64,000 nt of DNA from Spinacia oleracea (lineage: Eukaryota; Streptophyta; Magnoliopsida; Caryophyllales; Amaranthaceae): assembly GCF_020520425.1 (NCBI RefSeq), contig NC_079489.1, forward strand, positions 87,473,810 to 87,537,809, given 5' to 3'. Every line of letters begins with the position of its first letter. Position 1 is the first letter of the stretch. Position numbers and translations under genes: made by a program. Below, piece by piece: positions 32,041 through 44,510 of the stretch. The notes under the pieces are model-generated. The model saw only the letters and a list, made by a program, of their open reading frames with translations. It did not search any database and had not been told where the DNA came from.

Positions 32041-34640
32041 ATACTCTGAGAAAATATGTAGCTTTTCCTATTTGGTTTATTGTTCACAAATCAGGATCTT
32101 TGGACAACAACAAATGCTTATTAATCCAAGAAGCTTTTCCTATTTGGTTAAAACCCACACATTATTCACAATCTTCAACTTTTGTGATAATCATAAATCA
32201 TAATGGACAAGCACTGTAGACTTACGAGATCTTCTCCAAGTCTGTGAATTTGTGGAATTTATTAGGAAAAATAGCCAATGTTGTAAACATGATGAATGGA
32301 AAATATAAAACTGAAGTTCTCTGTACAAGCCAGAGAAACTCCTTTTCTACCTAGATTAAGTTCATATGGTGTGTCGTGAAATGGCAAACAAATCTTTACC
32401 CAAATTTAGTGCACACAGTGAAGAAACCTAAAACCATGGATATGGAGATAGGAATTTAAGCAAAGAAGTTGTATAGTTGACTGAAAACATCTCTAGCATT
32501 GCCCACCAATGGCATATTCAAGACATATATAGTGCTTCGTAGTATATTGCCTACACCTAGACATTAAAGAGATTGTGGACTTGGCTCAAGTACCAAATTC
32601 TACTCACGAGGCTAATTGCTTTTAAAGACCTCAAATAAATACTCTAAAAAAAAATACAAGACAAACCACCAGAGAACATAATAGCTTTACTAACTATGAC
32701 AGATTACTATTTAGGTTTGAAAGAGTTCCCATATCGCTTTAATAAGATGAAAAAAAGAAGTCACTTGCTTCAGAGTGTTTGTTAGTTCTCTCTTCTCAGA
32801 AAAGAATATGTCAAATTCTAAATGATAATGTCCTGTAGGACCTAGAGTGAAAGCATCAGCTTATGGAAAAGATTCCTGTGAGAATTCCACTGCTTGAATC
32901 AGGAGATAATTCAAGAAACTTCTCTATGGAACATATGATCAGATCAGGTGTAGTATAGTAAACAACCAAGACTCCATATATATAAGAACATTAATATGAT
33001 GACTAGAACTGAAAGTTATGCAATCTGAGATGCTAACATGCTATTAAGGAGTATAGGAGATACAATGGGTAAATAGTTGCATACTTTTTCCTCGGTGTCA
33101 TCAGCACGAGTGACAAGTCTTGATTTTATTTCCTTAGCTCAAGAGGAAAATTTATAACGTTGTAAATCTTCCCTGTCACTGGATCAAGTCTTCTTCCAAC
33201 GCATCTGTTGATCAAAAATCAAAATTTCATAAGAAACCTGAGTATCAGGAACCAAATTTATATAAACTATCACTTTTACCTTGAGTTTAACAGAAGAAGA
33301 ACAAATCAATTATTAGTAACATACCTTACTAATCTACAAGAAACAATACCTTAGCGCTTATCGTTGAAAACACATTCAGGGCTCACTTTAACTATATAAA
33401 GATTTTTTACAGAAATATGGCGCAAACGTTGTACCTCTAAAGGCAATAATTTGTGCATCACTGGTAAAATATACACTAAGGCCTAAGACACTAATTGTAC
33501 AATAATTAGTAATTAAGGAGTAGTAGCCTTTTCATGGCCATCCTGGGTAACATTCACAAGACACAAAGTGGTGTCAGACTCACAAAGAATTCCTTGGCAC
33601 ATCAAATCAATAAGTCCAGTAGATGCTATCTACAAATTATTTATTTGATGCAATGGATGAATTAGTTTCTTGTTTAAAAATAAGAACGAATTAGTTTGTT
33701 TTCCAGTAAGGACTAAAATGATAGTTTATTGGCCACTATCATGTATAATCTGAAGTTCTACCCATGAAAAACTACCGAATGAAGAAAATCTGGTTACACA
33801 GTGCAAAACGACGTACTGTACAATATTTCTGCAAATTATCCCAATACCAAAATAAATCAGCAACAACAAACAGCATAAGATGTAACAACCATACGATAAA
33901 AATGAAAAATTAATCACTAAACCCGGGAAACAAAAAACAAGCATCCAATTACAGAATCAAGTAAATATATGAAAACATAAGATTCCTATTGGAAATTTAA
34001 AAACAAGAATCAGTAAACTCTTCAACTTGGTCAAGGCAAGATCTTAACAGTGAGAAAATTGAACAATCAAGAAAGGTCGACATAAAAGTAATCCTTAACT
34101 ATGATTTGAACAGTCTCTAGATTCCATAGACTCATCAAAGACCCATACCACCAAATATATAAAACTAAAAACCAATAAAGGAAACACCAGTTCATAACAT
34201 CAACGATTTCGACAATTTTCACTATACACCCGAGTGTAGTGTACATCTAAGGCTATAACATATAACATGCATCGTAGTAATATATGATTATAGACTTATA
34301 CTTCAAATATGGATCCTACAAACAATTACAACAAGGAAAAATCAGAACAACTATCACACACCCGAAAACAGTAGAAAAAATAATTTGAATTACCCACAAA
34401 TTCAAAAAGAGTTCAATTTGAAGTCTCACTAAATACATCCCGCCACAAACTAAAAGTGTGGAACATCCAAGTCTGAACATGCACTTTTCCCATATTAATT
34501 ACTGTTAATTAGGACTTCATGTGTACGTGAATATTCAGCCATATCTGAAGACAATTATGTGGAAGATCTGTTACAGAGTCTGGCGGTTATTAATAGATTA
34601 AGTCAAGGAGTATGGAGAATAGTGAGCCTTGTGCTCTATG
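32041..34640. other. CACTA interior, non-coding
   Basis: AT-rich, with no ORF of protein-like composition on either strand. Presumably introns of the internal gene. Confidence 0.4.
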
Positions 34641-34845
34641 TGTTTTTCTCATTGTGATTTTACATCCAGAAAATGCGACCATCTTTTTCTCATTGTGATT
34701 TTACATCCAGAAAATGCGATGTTGGTTATCTTGGTATCAATACAAAGGCCAATGTACCAACTCCTTTCATAAAATGGATCCAAGGCCAAGTTCATAAAAT
34801 GGATCCAAGGCCAAGTTTATATCATAAAATGGATTGCCATGACTC
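34622..34845. repeat. short tandem duplications
   Basis: A 45-bp unit with TTTTTCTCATTGTGATTTTA is duplicated (34644-34730). Then CATAAAATGGATCCAAGGCC recurs twice and a third partial copy follows (34769-34835). Confidence 0.8.
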
Positions 34846-35417
34846 ATGAGAGCACTCTGATGTAAAAAACAACAAAAGCAAGTTAATCAATCCCTGACAA
34901 CTGGCAAACCTAACTACCTCAGACTTTAGAAGCAAATGAAAGGGACAAAGAAAATAAGTCTGGACTTGATTATATTCATACGATATTGAACCCCAAAATT
35001 AAAGACATCGATTAAGTCAAAGCGACCTGAAAGTACATAAGTAGAGGATTAAGAGGCAGGAGCACAGTATAATCCTATAATGTTTCGTAAGGCTGTCTAT
35101 CACGCTACATGGCATTCATAGATAATTAGGAAAAAGCCCCCCATAGTAAAGCACAAGGTGACAATCTATGACAAGGCAATGACAAAGCATCACTGAGTTC
35201 TAAATCTGAATGCTCCTACTTTTCTCTACAGGCATTTTTTTTTGGAATTTCTCCACAGGCAATTCATTAGTTTACCACATTCTCTACATGAATCTACAAT
35301 TCATCAGCAACAAAAATTTGACTCACAGTCTCGCCCAAAGAAGAAACAAAACAACAATTCATTATCACTGCAGAATTAAAGGAAACCCTAATTCTTAAAA
35401 TAAGATAAACGAACAAA

Positions 35418-35760
35418 CCTGATTGGACAGGGAAGATGACCGGTCGGCCGCGGCGAGGAGGATGACGGAGATTAAAACCAGCAACCGAGCAAAGCAGCTT
35501 AGTTTTTCGAGTGGGGAATGACTTCACCGGTGGTTTTCGAGCAGGGAATAACTTATGCGGTGGTTTTCCGAGAAGGGAACCACCGGTGAGGAGGCGAGGA
35601 AATAGACTCTTGGTAGAGTACCACCGGCGACGGGCGAGACCCAGCGGCGACGGCGAAGACGACTGGCGAGAACCACCAGCGATGGGCGAGACACAGGGAA
35701 AGATGAGGGAAGAAGAAGGGAGTATTGAGCGGGGATATGAATTGCGAAATTGGTGTTGAG
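35418..35760 (-). other. 5' UTR-like first exon inside the CACTA element
   Basis: GC-rich island in AT-rich DNA. On the minus strand it runs through CT-rich sequence to CAATCAG|GTTTGTTTATC, a good donor. A GGTGGTT-containing unit is repeated several times (35523-35690). No clear start codon or protein homology. Confidence 0.35.
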
Positions 35761-35799
35761 GTTTGAGATAGAAATGTTTGGTCTAAATTAACGTTGCAG

Positions 35800-36015
35800 C
35801 GAAAAAAATTACTAAAATGCTATTGCAGGGGCATTTACCCTTTACGCTGCAAAATAAAAAGGCTGTTGCAGGGGGCTTTTACTATGTACGCTGCAAAAAA
35901 CTCTTTTGCAGGGGGCAATTAATTTGTACGCTGCAACAACCCTTTAAAGGGTTTGACCCGCGTTGACCAAATGGTTGTTGAAGCGTATTAATACATGTAC
36001 GCTGCAATAAGGGGG
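35800..36015. repeat. CACTA subterminal repeats (right)
   Basis: Copies of GTACGCTGCAA with GGGGGC variants, the counterpart of the left subterminal block. Confidence 0.8.
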
Positions 36016-36472
36016 CTGCAACAGGGGTTTTTTCTACTAGTGAATATTGGACTCTTGAGGAGGTGGAGCATTGAGGAGCGGTCTTTGAAAATAGGGAGGA
36101 GGATTTTGAAAGATTTTTGGTGGAGGCGGTCTTTGAAATCGAGAAGAAGAAGAAGATTGACCTTGGTAACTCCCTTGACTTCGGAAATTTGGTGGTGGTG
36201 GTCTTTGAAAGTTTGAGGTTTAACCTTAATTTTGAAAATTTTGGGCATACTTTTGATTCCTTGGACCCCCATAATAGTTTGAACTCCCACCCTCATAGTT
36301 GCTTTGATTTCGGCCATTCCCATGGTTTTGAAATTGATTTTGACTTTGGGTTTGATCATCCTTCCAACTAAACCTTGGGTTGTGCCTCCAACCGGGATTA
36401 TAGGTGTTGGAATATGGATCAAACCTTTGGTTGCTTGCATTATTAAAAGCATTAACTTGTTCCATGGGTTGG

Positions 36473-37516
36473 TCAAAAGGAGTCACAAGACAAAGCACAA
36501 GACATGAAACTAAAAGGGGATTGGGGAGTAGGAGGACAAGAAGGGATAGAATTTGACCTTTGAAGTTGTGTGACGAGAGCATCAAACTTGGAGCTCAAGG
36601 CATGGATCGGCTCAAGTTTGTACCTTCCTCCTTTCTTGTCACCTTCTCTCCTATTATCGTTCCAATCTTCACAATTTCCCACCACCTCATCAATGATGTC
36701 GAAAATCTCTTCCGAGCTCTTGTTCATGATTGGCCCCCCGGCTCCCGCATCTAGAGTTGTCCTAGAGGCCTTAGAAATCCCGTGGTAGAAACAACGGAGA
36801 AGCACCCCCATCTCTATGCCATGGTCGGGGCATTGACGAATAAGCTCGTTGAATCTCTCCCACGACTCTTGAAGGGTTTCAGCGGCCCTTTCCTTGAATG
36901 TCATCATCTTGGAGCGGTAGTTCGCGGTTTGCGCGGGACTACTATATTTGTTGATGAACGCCTCCGTCACCTCGGTCCAAGAGGTTAGGGAGTTTGCCTT
37001 GAGGTCATCGAGCCATTTCCTTGCGTTACCGATTAAGGAGAACTTGAAGAGGGCCATGCGGATATATTCTTGGGTTACCCCATTGTGTTTCACCGTGGAG
37101 CAATAATCGACAAAAGTCTTTAGATGTTCCCTAGGACTCTCTCGTATTGACCCGGTAAATTGGCTCCTTTGAACCATCCCAATAAGTGTGGGTCGTAACT
37201 CAAAGTCGATGACTTCCAAGGCCGGAAGTAAGATGGCAATTTTTCCCTCATAGGCCCCCGGGGCACCGTAACTCCTCAACTCATGGGCCATTACAAAAGT
37301 ATCACTTGAACTACTCTTGAAGGATCGGAGGCTTTCAGTTTCTCCGTCCGTATATTCTAAATCTTCGTCCTCAAAAGGAAATGAATTTTCCTGTTGATGA
37401 TCAATGATTGTAGATGCTCGTTGCAAGATCCTTCGACTAGCTCCAAATGTCCTCTCGATTTCCGGGTCTTGAGGAATGAGAGTAGAGGTAGGAATCCTTG
37501 GCATGCACTCAAACAA
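36473..37516 (-). pseudogene. Athila gag
   Basis: 347-codon frame. The retrotransposon gag core lies at about residues 135-250: RMALFKFSLIGNARKWLDDL, SWTEVTEAFINKYSSPAQTA and ESWERFNELIRQCPDHGIE. Upstream is the typical ELRPTLIGMVQRSQFTG segment. The frame shifts near 36500; the Gln/Asn-rich tail (RFDPYSNTYNPGWRHNPRFSW-type) continues in another frame to the CACTA border. There is no zinc knuckle before the truncation. Confidence 0.8.
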
Positions 37517-37608
37517 ACATTAGAATTTATGACAATCAAAAAAAAAGAAAGAAAGCGATAAAATGAACTAGACTTACACACCAAAAACTCCTAAACTTAG
37601 CCGCAACT

Positions 37609-37627
37609 CCCCGTCAATGACGCCAAT
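37609..37627 (-). other. primer-binding site, tRNA-Asp type (altered)
   Basis: TTGGCGTCATTGACGGGG on the minus strand right after the LTR. The usual Athila site is TGGCGCCGTTGCCGGGG, complementary to tRNA-Asp; three C-to-T/A type changes are present. Confidence 0.65.
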
Positions 37628-37628
37628 T

Positions 37629-39489
37629 TGATAGAGGTAAATACTAGTTCGTTGCTAGTCTTACACCTAAATCAATCTAAATACCTAAACTAACAACTAG
37701 AAACAAGAAGAGAGGCAAGCAAGGGTCGATATCAACGGAGAATTGCAAGTTTTGTAGCTAAAATTGCTAACATAAGCAAGTTCGAAGCGGGTTTGTTTGT
37801 TGAAAAAGAGAATGCAAAATAAACGATTAAAACGAGAAACAAGGATGAAAGACACTAGGGGGTCGGGGTTCACCAAGGGGACCATGCAATAGGGGATTAA
37901 GGGTTTTGGAATTCACTAGACTCGCAAAGAAAAATTGAAAGGGGAATCGATCTTTAATACTCACAAGACAATGAATCATGCTCCAGCACTAACCCAAAGA
38001 CTAGAGAGTCAATCAAAATAAATCCAATCGAAATCATACGACGCCACCAAATGATTTGCACATGACAGGTTCGACCAGGTCGTACGGGATTCCGATCTGC
38101 CACATGCGCTGCTTGTAGAAATTGACGTATTTGATTTGGTCTAAACCACGTTTGTTGCGCAAGGACTCACAATTCCTTGCCAAATCAATGCATCGCATTC
38201 CATTGGCCAAGCAAAGTTACGTCTAACCAAGCAAGCAACGAGGTACCCCCCAACTTATGCATTTAATCGCAAGAACTAATGAATTCTACCTTAAATCCCC
38301 CATACATGGAAATCCTAAGCTACACCCAAACCCCTAGGTAAGAGACTACTCACTCATGGAGTTAACCACAAATTTCAACATGATATATTGAATAGGAGCA
38401 TGCATTTCCAATTAATCAAAGCTAAAATCTCTAACCAAATAGTCCAACCAAATAGTCTAGACTAATAGAAGATTAGGAAAATCCAAGTAAACAAGAGAAA
38501 AAGAAAAGGAAATATAAAAGTGCCTATTTTTGGGTTTTTTGATTTATGAAGAAACAAAGAGACAAAATTAAGAAAAATCAGAAACTAATGACAATAAATA
38601 AAAATCAGAGTTGAGAATTTTACAATGAAGCTTCAATCCAAGATTAGGGAGAATCCCAAGCACAAAATGAGCAATCAATGAAGTTCCTTACTTTCTCTCT
38701 CCAAAATAAATTTAGGCTGTTTTTGTTCTAAACTAGGGTACAACAAAAATTCCCAAAAGGCTTTAAATTATCCCGAAAAAGATGCCAGCGCTGACAGCAG
38801 GTTCGCTCGAACTACATAGGAGTTCAGCCGAACCGAAGGGTAGGTTCGCCTGAACTACATAGGAGTTCGGCCGAACCAGCATCAGGTTCGTCCGAACTTG
38901 GCAGCAATCAGGAACTCTTCGAGTCCTCAGTTCGCCCAAACTTGAAGGAAGGTTCAGCCGAACTTAGGGGGTAGGTTCAGCCGAACCTAATGTTGGTTCG
39001 ACCGAATACCAACAGGATCAGGAACTTCTCCTACTATGGGGCTCGACCGAACTTTTAGGCATGTTCGGCCGGACCTAAAGGAGTTCGGCCGAACCTTCAG
39101 CTTAGTTCAGTCGAACTTCTAGGCTTCTTTGCTTCAGAGAGTCTACTTTGGTTCGGCGGAACACTTCAGAGGTTTGGTCGAACATCTTGAGCTCTTGAAT
39201 TCATGACTCCTTTTTTCACTTCGACTTTTCCTTGGGATGATGTTGATTTTTGTTGACTTTTCCGTCCTCTTTACCTATTTTCCTACACATTAACACACCC
39301 GTGAAAAGCAAAAGCTTGCCAAAAGCGAGAAAAAAAAGGGGAAAAGACGGTAATTGGGAAAACCCAAGTCAACTAAGCAAGGAAAGGCAAAGGGGACTAA
39401 AACAAGCACAAAGGGGGAAGAAAACAAACAAAATTAAGAATAAAAAGAGGAAAAGTCTATCCTAAGAGTGACATAAATGCCGCTTATCA
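37629..39489 (-). repeat. Athila 5' LTR (about 1.86 kb)
   Basis: On the minus strand it begins TGATAAGCGGCATTTATG and ends CTCTATCA, giving TG...CA ends, directly before the primer site. It contains an array of TTCGGCCGAAC-like palindromes (38800-39180). Only one LTR remains, so age and exact ends cannot be cross-checked. Confidence 0.65.
38800..39180. repeat. array of TTCGGCCGAA palindromes in the Athila LTR
   Basis: Roughly a dozen occurrences of GGTTCGGCCGAACC or one-base variants (GTTCGACCGAAC, GTTCAGCCGAAC, GTTCGCCTGAAC) within 380 bp. Confidence 0.8.
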
Positions 39490-39929
39490 TGGACTAACCT
39501 TGAAAGTTGAAACCCTTAAACTTTTGATCAAAGAGTGGACTAACCTTGAAACTCTAAGATTTAAGTCAAGTCCCCCACAACACATACATCACCCCAAAGA
39601 TCTAGTAAACTCCGCAAAATGAATGCGTTTGAAGCTATGCGTATACCTTAGTTCTCATGGAAGCTCAAGGAAACCGTCCAGGTTTCCATAGAAGATCGCA
39701 AGTCTTCACAACCACGTAGGTTAATCCCTTGTGCTTCTCAATAGCACAAAACATCTCTTAGGATTCATTAAGAGTTCCATTAAGAATAAATCCATTAAGT
39801 ATAAATGCTTAGCTAGAGCACCTACCACGTAAGTATAAATCCATTAAGAATTCCAACGAATTCAACCTACACTAAGCATTACAAACACAAACTGACATAG
39901 GAATGGAATATTAGTAATTCTTATCATAT
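39490..39929 (-). other. copia A 3' UTR / 3' end remnant
   Basis: Non-coding. On the minus strand it holds a G-rich tract TGTTGTGGGGGAC (about 39565-39580), a possible polypurine tract, followed by a repeated CAAGGTTAGTCCA motif ending at the Athila LTR. Confidence 0.35.
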
Positions 39930-40559
39930 TCACTTCATAAGATTAAGCCCCATTCCTCTCGACGAGTCAAGAACTTGGTTCCTTGCCAACCCCTTAGTCA
40001 AAGGATCTGCCAAATTTCTTTCGGACCTTACATAGTTCAATGCAATCAGTCCATTTTTGAGTAGTTGCCTCACCGAACTATGTCTAAGGTGTATGTGCCT
40101 CTTCTTACCATTGTAGTTGCTATTATTAGCCACACCAATCGCCGCTTGACAGTCACAATGCAAGGATACCGGGGAAGTTCTCTCCCCCCCACAATGGAAT
40201 ATCGGCTAGAAGACTCCTTAACCAATCCGCTTCTTGACATGCCAACTCAAGAGCAATGAATTCAAATCCATGGTGGAGCGAGCTAGACATGGTTGTTTTT
40301 CGTACTTCCATGAGATAGCACCTCCACCCAACATAAACACATAGCCACAAGTAGAAACAACTTCATCATTATCTAACACACAATTAGCATCACAATAACC
40401 TTCCAAACCATTAGGAAAGCGATTAAAATGAAAACATACCTCCATGGTACCCGTTAGGTACCTAAGCAAACGATGAAATGCATTCCATTGTTCACTATTA
40501 GGATTATGAGTATATCGACTTAATCTACTACCGCATAGGCAATGTCGGGACATGTGCAA
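39930..40559 (-). pseudogene. copia A RNase H
   Basis: Spread over three frames: LLRYLTGTMEVCFHFNRF and GYCDANCVLDNDEVVSTCGY, then FIALELACQEADWLRSLLAD, then CDCQAAIGVANNSNYNGKKR and the HIHLRHSSVRQLLKNG to ADPLTKGL end. In copia A the usual SLSTAEAE-type block is altered. Confidence 0.8.
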
Positions 40560-41564
40560 TTCATCAAAAACATCACACTTCCTATTACCTTGGCATATTG
40601 CTCTTGAGACACGCTTGGACCCTTATTCTTTGTAAGCTTTACAATTGCATCACAAGGAGTCTTACCTGGCTCCAAATCATAGTAATCGAACTTCTTCAAG
40701 ATTTTCTCCACATAATGAGTTTGACTCATTGAGAACCCATCCTTGGGCTTGGTCAACCGGATACCAAGGATCAAATCGGCTTCACCTAAGTCCTTCATTT
40801 CAAACTTAGTAGACAAAAAATCTTTAGTGTAATTTACAACCACAAGGTTAGTGCCCATAATAAGCATGTCATCAACATAGAGATAAATAATAACACAAGA
40901 GGAATCAAACACTTTAGAATACACACAAAGAGTCCGAAGAATTAGTCACAAAGCCATCACTCCTAAGGGTACTATCAAACTTTTCATACCATTTCTTAGG
41001 AGCTTGTTTCAAACCATACAAAGACTTTTTAGTCTTCACGTACACCTTATGCTCTTGACCCTTAACCACAAAACCTTCCGGTTGAGTCTTGTAAATTTCC
41101 TCATCAAGATCACCATTAAGAAAGGTCGTTTTAACATCCATTTGATAGACCACTAAGTCATGAATTTCCGCTAAAGCAACTAAAGTCCTAATGATGGCAA
41201 TCTTAGTCACGGCTAAGTAGGTATCAAAAAAGCCAATTCCCTCTTTTTGAGTGAAACCTCTAATAACAAGTCTAGCCTTAAACTTATCAATAGATCCATC
41301 GGGTTTCTTCTTCTTAGTAAATATCCATTTATTACTTATGGGTTTAGACCCCTTAGGCAAATCACATAAGTCCCAAGTATGATTAGACATGATTGAATCC
41401 AATTCACTTTTAATGGCCTCTTTCCATAAACTAACATCTATGGATTTCATAGCTTCACTATAAGTCTTTGGGTCTTCGTCTAAGAGAAACAAAGAAACAA
41501 CAATTTCACTCAAATAATCCACATCAAAGTCTTCTACAAGAAAAACGGTAAAAAACCGGGCCAA
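40520..41564 (-). pseudogene. copia A reverse transcriptase
   Basis: WKEAIKSELDSIMSNHTWDL, ISNKWIFTKKKKPDGSIDKF, YQMDVKTTFLNGDLDEEIY (first catalytic Asp kept) and YGLKQAPKKWYEKFD lie in 41564-40914. After a frameshift, IIYLYVDDMLIMGTN carries the YVDD catalytic pair. Closest to intact of this element's domains. Confidence 0.85.
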
Positions 41565-41615
41565 AGGTAGTCTCTACTCTAAGCCTCTTACTCTTCCTAG
41601 GTTGGACTTCTTCCA

Positions 41616-42601
41616 CTATAATAGGAGGAGGAACACTAGGACTAGAATAGTAACATCCAACGGCACATCAACACTTGACTCATGCACATGAGAAGACAAA
41701 GAGGATTTTAATGGGAAAGTATGCTCAAAGAAAATTGCATCCCTAGATTCACAAATAGAATGATCACTCAAAAGCATAAATATATATGCGGCACTATTAT
41801 GAGCATAGCCAATAAACACACAATCAAAAGTTTTATACCCAATGGTGGTTTTCTTAAAATCTGGAAAAGCAACCTTGGCTAAGCACTCCACACTTTCAAA
41901 ATACTCATGTTAGGACTATAACCCTTACAAAGCTCATAGGGTGTCTTATCCAACTTCTTATGGGGCACTCTATTGAGTACATAACAAGCGGATAAAACCG
42001 ATAATCCAGAACTTTGAAGCATGGCATTCATAGTCTCTTTTAAAGATTTATTTTTCCTTTCGGCAATACCATTTTGTTGTGGGGTGTAAGGGGAACTTAA
42101 TTCATGGATGATTCCATTGGTTTCACAAAATTATTTTTAAGGACCATTTTTCATATTCACCTCCTCTATCGGTTCTAACTCTTTTAATTTTAAGGTCAAG
42201 TTGATTTTCAACCTCAGCTTTATACTTTCGGCCTCATCCTTAGTTTTCAAAAGATAAACTTAAGTAAACCTTGAAAAATCATCAACAAAAGTTATGTAGT
42301 AATTTTTCCCACCTCTACTAGTAGTGCAATTTTTAAAGTCCGCTAAATCTGAGTGAATCAACTATAACAATTTAGTACTTCTCGTTGTCACTTGCTTAAA
42401 TGGTTTCTTAGTATGTTTGGCCTCAACACAAATAGGACATTTAGAGGCTTTGTCGATTTTATCAAAAGAAATCAAGTTCATGTCTTTTAACTTTTTCATG
42501 TAAGAAACATTTAAATGTCCTAATCGATTGTGCCAAACATCCATAGATTCAACGATATAAGAAAAAGAAGAAGCACTTCCATTATTTTTCAAAACATGCA
42601 T
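41616..42601 (-). pseudogene. copia A integrase region, broken
   Basis: 42601-42362 encodes DVWHNRLGHLNVSYMKKLKD and CPICVEAKHTKKPF, the HHCC pre-integrase zinc module. The core domain to about 41900 is frameshifted. 41891-41616 carries the C-terminal IN block FKKTTIGYKTFDCVFIGYAH. Confidence 0.7.
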
Positions 42602-42859
42602 TCAACACAAACAAACCTTCACTAAGGTATCCTTTCCCAAAAAAGTCTCCATTCTTAGAGATAACAATCTTGTCCGCCTCAAAGACAAGTTTTAGGCTGG
42701 ATTTGTTAAGAAGGAAACCCGAACAAGATTCCTCCTATGGGAGGGAACATACAAGACATTATTCAAAAACAAAGTTTTTCCGGAAGTGAGTTTAAGGTGG
42801 ACCTTCCCTTTGCCAAGAACTCAGGCTGTGCTACTATTTCCATGTAAACATGGTCTCCA

Positions 42860-43191
42860 TTGATAGCATCCTCAAAGTCCATCATGATAGCCTTGTTAGC
42901 ACAAAATAGTCTTGATGCTCCCGTATCTAAGATTCATTCCACCTTGTTTTCCACCAAGTTTGCTTCAACCACTGCCGCAGCTATTACCTCATTATTTTCA
43001 AAAAGGTTGGCTTGGGAGGCACCATTGGAGTTTCTCTTGTGGCGGTGGTCACATTGATAGGCTTTGTGTCCTATCTTTCCATACACATAGCAAGCTCCTT
43101 TGGTCTTTTGAATCTTGTGGTTGTTAGTGAAGTTTCCTTGGGTTGAATGATTTTTCTTCTTCCCTTTGAACCTGTTTTTAGCAATAGGAGC
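42860..43191 (-). pseudogene. copia A gag end and protease
   Basis: CYVYGKIGHKAYQC (43094-43053) is the CCHC knuckle with the second Cys changed to Tyr. After SNGASQANLFENNEV comes ILDTGASRLFCANK, the DTGA protease active site, preceded by an in-frame stop. Confidence 0.75.
43187..43191 (+). repeat. target-site duplication of element B, left
   Basis: GGAGC, identical to 55433-55437. Confidence 0.85.
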
Positions 43192-44444
43192 TGTTGTTCC
43201 TAGTTTTGGTTGATGGAAAAAAGAAAACTTCCTAATATTGTTGATTGATGGTTTAAGTTAAGTGCTTGAGTTCTTGAGAGGAACTAGGATAGTTGCTGAA
43301 GTTCCTGAAATGAAAGCAGTAAAAGCTAGAGCATCAAAGCCAAAAAAGATCAAAGCAACAACTTCTACAATTGAATGGTTTTCATATATGCAAAGGAAGA
43401 TGAAGTTCCTAGTCCTGATTTCCTCTATCATAAAAGAGGAACTCACTGAAGCTTCTGAGTTGCAAGCTCCAGAAAAAGGAAGACATAAAAGTCTAGGTAG
43501 TCTAATGTACTTAGATTTTATGTAAAGTATTAATATTGCTAATGGTATATAAGGAACTCAAGAAATTTGGTTTATTTAGTGTATTTATCAAAATATCAGG
43601 TAGCAAATTTTATGGAAAATATTTAAATAAATAATTATAAGTTTTACGTATTTAATAAAATCATATTTCTGTTTTATCTTATTAAAACTATTTTAGTTTT
43701 CCTAAACTTTCTCCTAAGATTTTGTAAGTAAATAAAACTGTTTTAGAAAATCTTTTTGGTAGTTGATTTGGTCTAACCATGTCCAATGATTGTGGAAGCT
43801 ACCTGGGAAGTGGTCTTCCCTTGTTCCTTAAGACAAGGGACCTGGAGACCGAGGTAACTGTAAGTTGGCAGTTGAGATTTGAAGGGAACAAACCCTAATG
43901 ATAAATCTCTATAAAAAGGCTAGAAGTTTTCTGAAAAAAAATAAAAACACAAACATTTTCTGAGTATTTTATATCCTAAACACGTTTTAAATAAGTTTTT
44001 CAAAACAGTTTGTGTCATAGTACAATTCAAGTTCCCAAGTTCCAAATATATCAAAGCTTTATTAATATCTAGTGTTCTCATATAAACTAAATTGTATTTC
44101 GAGTGTGAAAGGATAGAGTGATCCTTGTAAAGAATTAGAGTTAAGTTTGTGAGGAAGAGAGGAAGAAGAACACAGAAATCAAAGTTGATTACTGTTAGGA
44201 ACTCGAGTCAGAGAGGAACTCGAGTTGTAGTATTATTGTAATCGAGGCGTTACTTTAATATAAAGAGGTTTTGAGGTTTTCCCTTCTTGATTAGTGTCAA
44301 AAAAATTCCTCAATTATTTATTTATCTTTTGTCTTTGTGTTTCTCAATTGCTTTATTATTTCTAAGTTCCGCAAGAAACTTCACTAAAGTTCCAATTACA
44401 ATTCACCCCTCCCCCCTCTTGTACGTGTTCCTACTGGAATAACA
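43192..44444 (+). repeat. 5' LTR of copia element B
   Basis: TGTTGTTCCTAGTTTTGG to TACTGGAATAACA, 1253 bp. About 95 percent like the 3' LTR apart from indels: it lacks the extra inverted arm near 54491-54576 and has a short extra GTTGTAGTATTATTG segment near 44226. Confidence 0.93.
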
Positions 44445-44446
44445 AT

Positions 44447-44458
44447 TGGTATCAGAGC
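44447..44458 (+). other. primer-binding site (initiator tRNA-Met)
   Basis: TGGTATCAGAGC, complementary to the 3' end of tRNA-iMet, two bases after the 5' LTR. Confidence 0.93.
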
Positions 44459-44510
44459 TAGTACTCACGAAAAATACACGAAACCCTCTTTTAGTCAAGT
44501 TCCTAGAAGT

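Larger units (their letters stand above)
29034..36042 (-). mobile_element. CACTA (En/Spm-type) element, non-autonomous
   Basis: Both ends are CACTAGTAGAAAAAACCC (inverted at 36042). The subterminal regions (29050-29490 and 35800-36015) are packed with both orientations of TGTACGCTGCAA, the transposase-binding type of repeat seen in this superfamily. A GC-rich 5'-UTR-like exon near 35418-35760 and a terminal coding exon at 29732-29853 are both on the minus strand, so the internal gene ran right to left. No transposase domain was found. The 3-bp flanks, GTT left and AAT right, do not match. Confidence 0.75.
36043..39489 (-). mobile_element. truncated Athila-type Ty3-gypsy element
   Basis: In minus orientation: LTR (39489-37629), primer site, gag (37516 to about 36043). 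It is cut off exactly at the CACTA end, so pol and the second LTR are missing. Gag type, long LTR starting TGATAAGCGGC and a tRNA-Asp-like primer site all point to the Athila lineage. Confidence 0.75.

Noticed and set aside
35210..35759. Overlapping ORFs on both strands near the right side of the CACTA element
   Set aside because: Arise from a GC-rich repeated GGTGG segment with no recognisable protein. Kept only as a possible UTR exon.
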